A DNA stretch of 10,913 bases from Verrucomicrobiota bacterium (GTDB taxonomy: Bacteria > Verrucomicrobiota > Verrucomicrobiia > Opitutales > Opitutaceae). Position 1 is the first letter of the stretch. Every line of letters begins with the position of its first letter. This document shows positions 6,918 through 10,913 of the stretch, piece by piece. Under the pieces are notes generated by a model, which was not told where the DNA came from, made no database searches, and saw nothing but the letters and a program-made list of their open reading frames with translations. Position numbers and translations under genes: made by a program. The stretch is from positions 1 to 10,913 of the forward strand of contig JAEYQF010000294.1 in NCBI GenBank assembly GCA_023410155.1. The letters run 5' to 3'.

Positions 6918-7005
6918 CCGCACTCTGTCCCGATCGCAACCGCACCTTGGCACGACTCGGTCCGCACCTTGGCCCGACTCGGTCCGCACTCGGGCACGAC
7001 GCGTT
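6918..7005. repeat. Four 22-bp tandem units
   Basis: Units at 6918-6939, 6940-6961, 6962-6983 and 6984-7005. The two central units differ at one base; the outer ones are degenerate but keep the CCGCAC start in exact 22-base phase. On the minus strand (the transcribed one) the motif TGCGG recurs every 22 bases between the DUF456 stop and the GHR start, with an extra TGCGG just before the ATG. Twenty-two bases is about two helical turns, so bound proteins would line up on one face. It could also be simple slippage. Confidence 0.85.
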
Positions 7006-7486
7006 ACATCACAGCGCCTGCGATAAACACGCCGATCATCGCGACCGCGCACACGAGCCGCGCAACCGTCGACAACACGAAACCGGTCGCCGCGCCCACT
7101 CCGGCCAGCAGCGATTCGCGGCCGGTTTTCTTCGCCATGACTTTCTCCGCAGCGACCGCGCCAAAAATCGTGCCGAGAATCAGGGCGGGCAGCGAAAAGA
7201 ACATCCCGACCAGCGCACCTCCGCCCGCTCCGGCCATGCCCCATTTGCTCCCGCCGAACTTTTTCGCGCCGATCATCACGCCGGCAAAATCCGCGATCAC
7301 CGAGATGATCCACAGCAACGCGAGCACGCCGAGCGTCCACCCGCCGACATCTTCCGGCCGCAAAAACCAGTGCACGATCGCCGCGATGAGAATCAAGGCC
7401 GTGCCCGGCAGCATCGGCACGATCACACCGAGAACGCCCACGAGCATCAGCAGCGAGGTCAGCAGCCAGATGGCGACGGTCATCAT
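7004..7486 (-). CDS. DUF456 integral membrane protein
   Basis: 160-residue membrane protein of the DUF456 family, function unknown. Hydrophobic segments lie at about residues 3-35 (TVAIWLLTSLLMLVGVLGVIVPMLPGTALILIAAI, probably two helices around the conserved Pro-Gly turn), 48-70 (LGVLALLWIISVIADFAGVMIGA), 85-113 (glycine-rich, GAGGGALVGMFFSLPALILGTIFGAVAAE) and 130-158. The family signatures GVxVPxLPG, the KKFGGSKWGMAGAGGGALVG block and the late PALILGTIFGAVAAE segment are present. Two adjacent Mets (7486 and 7483) could start it; the longer frame upstream (from 7657) is hydrophilic and overlaps the divergent DUF1272 gene, so it is rejected. It faces the DUF1272 gene across 112 bases that hold a perfect inverted repeat, and precedes the hydroquinone reductase on the same strand. 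Confidence 0.88.
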   Translation of the reverse strand: MMTVAIWLLTSLLMLVGVLGVIVPMLPGTALILIAAIVHWFLRPEDVGGWTLGVLALLWIISVIADFAGVMIGAKKFGGSKWGMAGAGGGALVGMFFSLPALILGTIFGAVAAEKVMAKKTGRESLLAGVGAATGFVLSTVARLVCAVAMIGVFIAGAVM

Positions 7487-7510
7487 GCCGTCATGAACAC
7501 CCGCCTGCTT

Positions 7511-7533
7511 CAGAAGTTGCAACGAAACTTCTG
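7511..7533. promoter_or_regulatory. Perfect 8-bp inverted repeat in a divergent intergenic region
   Basis: CAGAAGTT (7511-7518), a 7-base spacer, then AACTTCTG (7526-7533). It lies between the divergent DUF456 and DUF1272 genes, 24 bases upstream of the DUF456 Met and 65 bases upstream of the DUF1272 Met. Its place and symmetry fit an operator for a dimeric regulator or a 5' leader hairpin. No T-run follows on either strand, so a terminator is unlikely. Confidence 0.5.
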
Positions 7534-7598
7534 CCGCTGTGCCGCCTATGTCGCGGACGCAGATTGTGCGGGAGTCCGCCCCAGCGCACGCTGACGCC

Positions 7599-7907
7599 AT
7601 GCTCGAACTCCGTCCCACCTGCGAAAACTGCAACAAGCCGCTCCCGCCCACGTCCACCGAAGCGCGTATCTGTAGCTACGAGTGCACGTTCTGCACGGAC
7701 TGCGTCGAGACGATCCTCTTCAACGTCTGTCCCAACTGCGGTGGCGGTTTCACCCCGCGACCGATTCGCCCCGCGCGCAACTGGAAGGGCAACAACTTCC
7801 TCGGCGCCGATCCCGCGAGCACGACGGTGAAACATCGGCCCGTCGACGCCGCCGCGCACGCGCTTTTCGCCGCGGAGATCCGCATCGTGCTGCCCGAATT
7901 GCGCTGA
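7599..7907 (+). CDS. DUF1272 cysteine-rich zinc-binding protein
   Basis: 102-residue protein opening with MLELRPTCENC, the signature start of DUF1272. Eight cysteines fall in pairs: Cys8/Cys11, Cys25/Cys29, Cys32/Cys35 and Cys44/Cys47 (CPNCGG), as expected for two zinc sites in a small treble-clef or RING-like fold. The family core ends at about residue 55-60. After it comes a 40-residue extension (RPARNWKGNNFLGADPASTTVKH and an alpha-helical end), longer than many members. Met at 7599 is favoured because it matches the family start; an in-frame Met at 7539 would add 20 unrelated residues and overlap the inverted repeat. Function is unknown; binding of zinc is inferred from the cysteines. The gene converges on the xylanase gene. 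Confidence 0.92.
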   Translation: MLELRPTCENCNKPLPPTSTEARICSYECTFCTDCVETILFNVCPNCGGGFTPRPIRPARNWKGNNFLGADPASTTVKHRPVDAAAHALFAAEIRIVLPELR

Positions 7908-7929
7908 GCGGCCTGCCGCCCTCTGCGGC
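7908..7929. terminator. Weak hairpin between convergent genes
   Basis: In the 24-base gap between the DUF1272 stop and the xylanase stop, GCCGC (7915-7919) can pair with GCGGC (7925-7929) across a 5-base loop; GCGGC at 7908-7912 competes for the same arm. There is no T-run on either strand. It may help end transcription from both sides, but the evidence is only position and pairing. Confidence 0.25.
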
Positions 7930-7931
7930 TC

Positions 7932-9155
7932 TCAACGCAGCGTGACGGTTGCGCGTTTGCCGGCTTGGTGCAGCTCGACGTTTTGAGACTTTGCGCCGCT
8001 CGTCACCCGGTGCTCGCCAAAGAACGCCGGCACTTCGCATCTCCCGTTCGCATCGGCCTGGCCTTCCCACTTGGTCCACCATTTGCCGAAGATGAGATCG
8101 CGATACGCGTGCGCCGCGGGCGTGGGAGTCCAGTCGCGCTTGTAGAGCGACGACTGTGGGATCCAGTTCGCACCCTCCCAAAATCCCCACATCAAGATGC
8201 CGTCCACCGCCGGATGCTCGAAGCAGATCCGGTAGTAATCGACGATGTCACGCGCCTTCGCCTGTTCCTCTTCGTCTGTGATCACCATCTCCTCTCGCTC
8301 GTAGAACTTCGAGCGCTGACCCGGCAAATTGAATTCCGTGACCCGGATCGGGAGCTTGAATTGCGCGAGCACATCGAGCGCGTTGCGCAACGCGTCGCGG
8401 TCGAAACTGTCGCCGTGCAGATGTCCCTGCACACCGATACCCGCGATCGGCACACCCTGGGCGAGCAGTTCGCGAATCTGCTGCACGTAATCGGCCAGAC
8501 GATTGCCCGTGAGAATATCGTAGTCGTTGAGGTAGAGCTTCGCCTCCGGATCTTCCGCGTGCATCCACTCGGTCATCTCTTTGGTGATCCGCGGTCCGAG
8601 ACGCTCGGCGTAGAAGTTTCCGTGGATCATCTCGTTGTTGAGATCGTATTCAGCGAAACGCCCGCGGTAGCGCGAAGCCACATCGCGCGCCCGCGCCTCC
8701 AGTGTGGCGCGCAGCTCCTCGTTGTTCATGGCCTTGACCCAGGGCTGCACGAATTGGTCGATGCCCCAGAAGACATTGTGCCCGCGCAGCGGAATCCGGT
8801 GCTCGTCGGTCCAGCGCAGCATCGCGTCCACCGTCGCATAATCCACCTTGCCCCGCTGCGGCTCCATCGAGAGCCACTTCAGTGCGTTCTCCGTCACCGC
8901 CGAGTTGAAGTTTTCGAGGAACACCTCGCGGTAGCGCTTCGCGTCGGCCTCGGGCATCGTGCCGTTGAACGCCTGGTTCGCGATCGCCGCGCCAAACCAG
9001 AACTCGTGGCGCACCTGCTCCACTTTCACTTTCGCCCCAGGTGTCGTCTGCACGACGATCGTGCCTTTGCGATGTTGGAGGGGATCGGCGGCTGAGCCGC
9101 TGGCGGCAAAACTCAAAGTGGTCACGAGGAGAGCGGTGCGAAACAGAGTTTTCAT
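7932..9155 (-). CDS. Secreted endo-1,4-beta-xylanase, family GH10
   Basis: 407-residue exported glycoside hydrolase. Residues 1-23 are a signal peptide (MKTLFRTALLVTTLSFAASGSA). Residues about 28-55 form a short beta module (KGTIVVQTTPGAKVKVEQVRHEFWFG) that leads into the barrel, as in many GH10 enzymes. The GH10 TIM barrel covers about 52-355: LKWLSMEPQRG, RGHNVFW (His126), acid/base Glu175 in DLNNEMIHG, LNDYDIL, GIGVQGHLH (Gln243, His245), nucleophile Glu274 in RVTEFNLPG and MWGFWEGANW. Both catalytic acids are present, so it should be active as a retaining hydrolase cutting internal xylan bonds. Residues about 358-407 form a small beta-rich tail seen at the end of some GH10 proteins. No CBM or sortase-type signal is seen. 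No Shine-Dalgarno is clear upstream. It stands 147 bases after the Dabb gene, and no xylosidase or transporter is nearby. Confidence 0.96.
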   Translation of the reverse strand: MKTLFRTALLVTTLSFAASGSAADPLQHRKGTIVVQTTPGAKVKVEQVRHEFWFGAAIANQAFNGTMPEADAKRYREVFLENFNSAVTENALKWLSMEPQRGKVDYATVDAMLRWTDEHRIPLRGHNVFWGIDQFVQPWVKAMNNEELRATLEARARDVASRYRGRFAEYDLNNEMIHGNFYAERLGPRITKEMTEWMHAEDPEAKLYLNDYDILTGNRLADYVQQIRELLAQGVPIAGIGVQGHLHGDSFDRDALRNALDVLAQFKLPIRVTEFNLPGQRSKFYEREEMVITDEEEQAKARDIVDYYRICFEHPAVDGILMWGFWEGANWIPQSSLYKRDWTPTPAAHAYRDLIFGKWWTKWEGQADANGRCEVPAFFGEHRVTSGAKSQNVELHQAGKRATVTLR

Positions 9156-9302
9156 GGGATTGAGGCGGCGTTTCGGGATCGCACAGGTGAGACGCGCCCA
9201 CGCCGCGAAAGATGCACTCGTTCTCCGGCCGCCATCGCTCGTCGCTCTCGTTCTCCGCCCGTTACCACGAACCGTCGTCAGGCCCGAGAGCGCGGCGCCA
9301 GG

Positions 9303-9713
9303 TCACGCTTCGATCACATCGTAAACGACGACCTTCGACCAGAGGTGCGAGCAGTTCTTCACGAACTCCACGTGCACCGGGTGCTTCTGATAGAGATCCT
9401 GGCCCGCCACATCGTCGAAGCCCAGCAGTTCAGATACGTGGTAACTGTTCTCCACCACGTCGCGCTTCTCCGTGCTTGCCGGAACGCCAACATGAAACGC
9501 CCGCACCGTCTCGATCTTTTCCAGAGTTCGGATGCCTGCGATCAAGGCCTCGCGATCCGCCTGCGAGCCCGGGTTCTTCAGCCAGAAAAACACGTGATGC
9601 ACGAGCTTCGGCATCGACGGCGAGGCAACCGCCGGCACCGCCGCTGCAGCGACGGCCGCCGTGCCCAACGTTACTGCCGAGGTGAGAAACGCGCGACGAG
9701 TTTGGTCGATCAT
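9303..9713 (-). CDS. Tat-exported Dabb (stress-responsive alpha/beta-barrel) protein
   Basis: 136-residue protein. Residues 1-31 look like a Tat signal: twin Arg in TRRAFLTS followed by an Ala-rich hydrophobic stretch and an AxA-type site near VASPS. The mature part (about 34-134) is a single Dabb domain, a dimeric ferredoxin-like barrel: KLVHHVFFWLKNPGSQADREALIAGIRTL, VRAFHVGVPAS, YHVSELLGFDDVAGQDLYQKHPVHVEFV and WSKVVVYDVIE. Most Dabb proteins are cytoplasmic, so export is notable, although Tat-type Dabb proteins occur in several bacterial phyla. Met at 9713 is the only start that gives the RR signal; the longer frame is antisense to the divergent gene. Function is unknown; the name reflects plant stress-induced relatives. 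The start faces the EEP gene across 112 bases, so the two share a divergent control region. Confidence 0.9.
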   Translation of the reverse strand: MIDQTRRAFLTSAVTLGTAAVAAAAVPAVASPSMPKLVHHVFFWLKNPGSQADREALIAGIRTLEKIETVRAFHVGVPASTEKRDVVENSYHVSELLGFDDVAGQDLYQKHPVHVEFVKNCSHLWSKVVVYDVIEA

Positions 9714-9825
9714 GGTGGGAAGTGGTTCGCGCTCAGACGAAACATCGGACGTTGGCGAGTCGAGCCCTGACACTCGCGTCACCGCCAAAAACGCGCATGC
9801 TCCGGCAACACCCTCAGTCGCTGCC

Positions 9826-10692
9826 ATGCTCTCCCCGCGCTTTCTTCTGGGCCTCGTCTGCGCCGCGCTGCTCGGCGCTCCCGCCGACGGTGTGGCGACC
9901 GACCTCGCCCTGCGCGTCATGACGTTCAACCTCCGCTTCGCCAGTCCACAACCTCCGCACGCATGGCCCGATCGTCGCCCTGTCATGCGGGACCTCCTCC
10001 AGCGCGAGGCGCCGGATATCATCGGCACGCAGGAGGGCGTGTATCCACAACTTCGTGACATCGCCGCCGACCTCCCCGACTACGAGTGGATCGGACTCGG
10101 CCGCGCGGGCGGCAGCCGTGACGAATTTTGCGCGATCTTTTTTCGACGCTCCCGCTTCGAACCCGTGGCCTTCGATCACTTTTGGTTGTCCGACACGCCT
10201 GACCTCGTGGGCTCGATGACGTGGGGCAATCGCTACCGCCGGATGGTCACGTGGGTGCGACTCCGCGAACGCGCCACCGGCCGGGAAATCGAAGTTTGGA
10301 ACACCCACTTCGATCACGAGGTGGAGCTTGCCCGCGAGAACTCTGCCCTCCTCCTGAGCGAACGCCTGGCCCACGTCGATCCCGCCATGCCGCTCATTGT
10401 GCTTGGCGATTTCAACGCACCCGCCGGCGCCGGCCGCGTTCACGACATCCTCACCCGCGACGCCAGCCTCGCCGACACGTGGACGCTCGCGCGCGAACGT
10501 GAGAACGAGGGCTACAATACCTTCCACGACTACCAGCCTCCCGCGCGTGCGGGCGAGCGCATCGACTGGATCCTCGCGCGTCCTCCGGTGGAGGTCGTGC
10601 GCACCGCGATTGTTACCTTCCCGGGCGAAGGTCAAATGCCGAGCGACCATTTTCCCGTGACGGCTGAGCTCAGGTTTCCCTCGCAAAACTGA
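9826..10692 (+). CDS. Secreted endonuclease/exonuclease/phosphatase (EEP) family protein
   Basis: 288-residue exported hydrolase of the EEP (DNase I / sphingomyelinase / inositol phosphatase) fold. Residues 1-25 form a signal peptide (MLSPRFLLGLVCAALLGAPA, cleavage near VAT). The metal and catalytic residues are all visible: Asn35 in MTFNLRF, Glu70 in IIGTQEG, His161 and Asp163 in NTHFDH, Asp195 and Asn197 in VLGDFNAP, Asp247 in RIDWIL, and Asp274-His275 in SDHFPV. The active site therefore looks complete. Export and the short, compact form suggest a periplasmic or secreted nuclease or phosphodiesterase; the substrate cannot be told from sequence. Met at 9826 is picked because it starts the signal peptide; the longer frame from 9661 overlaps the divergent Dabb gene and encodes a hydrophilic, unlikely lead. 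It converges with the receiver-domain gene at the right edge. Confidence 0.93.
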   Translation: MLSPRFLLGLVCAALLGAPADGVATDLALRVMTFNLRFASPQPPHAWPDRRPVMRDLLQREAPDIIGTQEGVYPQLRDIAADLPDYEWIGLGRAGGSRDEFCAIFFRRSRFEPVAFDHFWLSDTPDLVGSMTWGNRYRRMVTWVRLRERATGREIEVWNTHFDHEVELARENSALLLSERLAHVDPAMPLIVLGDFNAPAGAGRVHDILTRDASLADTWTLARERENEGYNTFHDYQPPARAGERIDWILARPPVEVVRTAIVTFPGEGQMPSDHFPVTAELRFPSQN

Positions 10693-10698
10693 GCAGGA

Positions 10699-10744
10699 GA
10701 ATCTCGGCCTGGCCGGGGAACACCTAGAGAGCGCCACGAGATTT
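10699..10744. repeat. Inverted repeat between convergent genes
   Basis: AATCTCG (10700-10706) pairs with CGAGATT (10737-10743), extended by one G-T pair, with a 30-base spacer. It sits between the EEP stop and the receiver-domain stop. The spacer is long and no T-run follows, so a terminator role is only possible, not shown. Confidence 0.25.
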
Positions 10745-10764
10745 CCGCTTCGGACCCGGTTCGC

Positions 10765-10913
10765 TCACGTTCGCAAGACGCGGTGCACCGTTTCGCCCAG
10801 CGCATGCATCGTGAGAGGCTTCAGCACCAGTTCGCGAAGTCCGAGCGCGCGCACCCGTTCTTGGGTGAGCGCCGCGTTGTAGCCCGTGGTCAGCACGATC
10901 CGCTGATGCGGAT
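10765..10913 (-). CDS. C-terminal end of a response-regulator receiver domain (partial)
   Basis: The window cuts this gene; only the last 48 residues and the stop are present. They read RIVLTTGYNAALTQERVRALGLRELVLKPLTMHALGETVHRVL, the last half of a CheY-like receiver domain. TTGY stands where the conserved Thr/Ser (beta-4) lies, and LKP holds the conserved Lys and cis-Pro (beta-5), followed by the final helix. Because nothing follows the receiver, the gene is probably a hybrid sensor histidine kinase ending in a receiver, or a single-domain regulator; the phosphate-accepting Asp and any kinase lie beyond the edge. The GY-[SN]-..-T.E.....G...L.LKP form is common in PAS-type hybrid kinases, which supports the first option by resemblance only. 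Confidence 0.85.
   Translation of the reverse strand, partial: PHQRIVLTTGYNAALTQERVRALGLRELVLKPLTMHALGETVHRVLRT

Noticed and set aside
6918..7005. CRISPR array
   Set aside because: The units are directly adjacent 22-mers without spacers, and no cas gene is present.
6906..7340. N-terminal extension of the hydroquinone reductase to 7340
   Set aside because: It would run through the tandem array and out of frame over the DUF456 gene; the Arg/Asp-rich product is not GST-like and the family start is at 6905.
5982..7496. 504-codon open frame on the plus strand across GHR and DUF456
   Set aside because: It is antisense to two well-supported genes and crosses the tandem array without any family motif; a codon-bias shadow.
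7487..7657. N-terminal extension of DUF456 to 7657
   Set aside because: The extra 57 residues are hydrophilic, unlike the family, and would overlap the divergent DUF1272 start and the inverted repeat.
7965..9095. 376-codon open frame on the plus strand across the xylanase gene
   Set aside because: It is antisense to a complete GH10 gene with both catalytic Glu residues; the product has no domain-like pattern.
9217..9257. Repeated 11-mer CTCGTTCTCCG, 30 bases apart, upstream of the xylanase
   Set aside because: Only two copies with no further order in the 9156-9302 gap; could be chance or a weak control element, too little to call.
9755..9777. GCGAGT/ACTCGC inverted repeat in the Dabb-EEP divergent gap
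   Set aside because: The arms are only 6 bp with an 11-base spacer in GC-rich DNA; expected often by chance.
9661..9825. N-terminal extension of the EEP protein to 9661
   Set aside because: It would overlap the start of the divergent Dabb gene and bury the obvious signal peptide that starts at 9826.
1..10913. Defence island, toxin-antitoxin pair, integrase, transposase or phage gene
   Set aside because: Every gene that can be recognised belongs to a metabolic, redox, regulatory or secreted-enzyme family; none carries motifs of these systems.

Overview
This is a strongly GC-rich, gene-dense bacterial chromosome segment. It carries thirteen protein-coding genes, one of them cut by the right edge, and I recognise no RNA gene, insertion sequence, phage gene or CRISPR array. 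The protein set suggests a Gram-negative heterotroph that uses plant sugars. It includes a secreted GH10 xylanase, an exported cytochrome c / PQQ-type sugar dehydrogenase fusion, a Tat-exported Dabb protein and a secreted EEP hydrolase. The style of these proteins and the lack of clear Shine-Dalgarno sites fit Verrucomicrobiota, perhaps Opitutaceae. That is an inference from family resemblance, not proof.

Layout. (1) 37-3000, plus strand: an aldo/keto reductase followed by a three-part exported protein (c-type haem domain, CBM6-like beta domain, glucose/sorbosone dehydrogenase propeller). (2) 3062-3710: a membrane-anchored coiled-coil protein ending in a very clear intrinsic terminator. (3) 3779-6037, plus strand: a stress-type module of ArsR-family repressor, AHSA1/START-like (SRPBCC) protein, DUF899 thioredoxin-fold protein and a small overlapping two-helix membrane protein. 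An AT-rich palindrome lies before the repressor, and a pair of mutually exclusive hairpins lies before DUF899. (4) 5961-7486, minus strand: a DUF456 membrane protein and a glutathionyl-hydroquinone reductase, separated by a 22-bp-period tandem array. (5) 7599-7907, plus strand: a DUF1272 cysteine-rich zinc protein, divergent from DUF456 with a perfect 8-bp inverted repeat in between. (6) 7932-9713, minus strand: GH10 xylanase and, upstream of it, an exported Dabb protein. (7) 9826-10692, plus strand: a secreted endonuclease/exonuclease/phosphatase-fold protein. (8) 10765-10913, minus strand: the C-terminal end of a response-regulator receiver domain, probably the tail of a hybrid sensor kinase.

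How the genes may work together. The xylanase would release xylo-oligosaccharides outside the cell. The cytochrome/propeller protein could oxidise sugars in the periplasm and pass electrons to its own haem, and the aldo/keto reductase could act on carbonyl products in the cytoplasm. The central module looks like redox or stress defence: DUF899 has a CxxC thioredoxin-like motif and the GHR is a glutathione-dependent quinone reductase. I do not see a clearly new defence or mobile system. The most distinctive items are the three-domain dehydrogenase, the small membrane protein hidden between DUF899 and GHR, and the non-coding structures at 4768-4807, 6918-7005 and 7511-7533.
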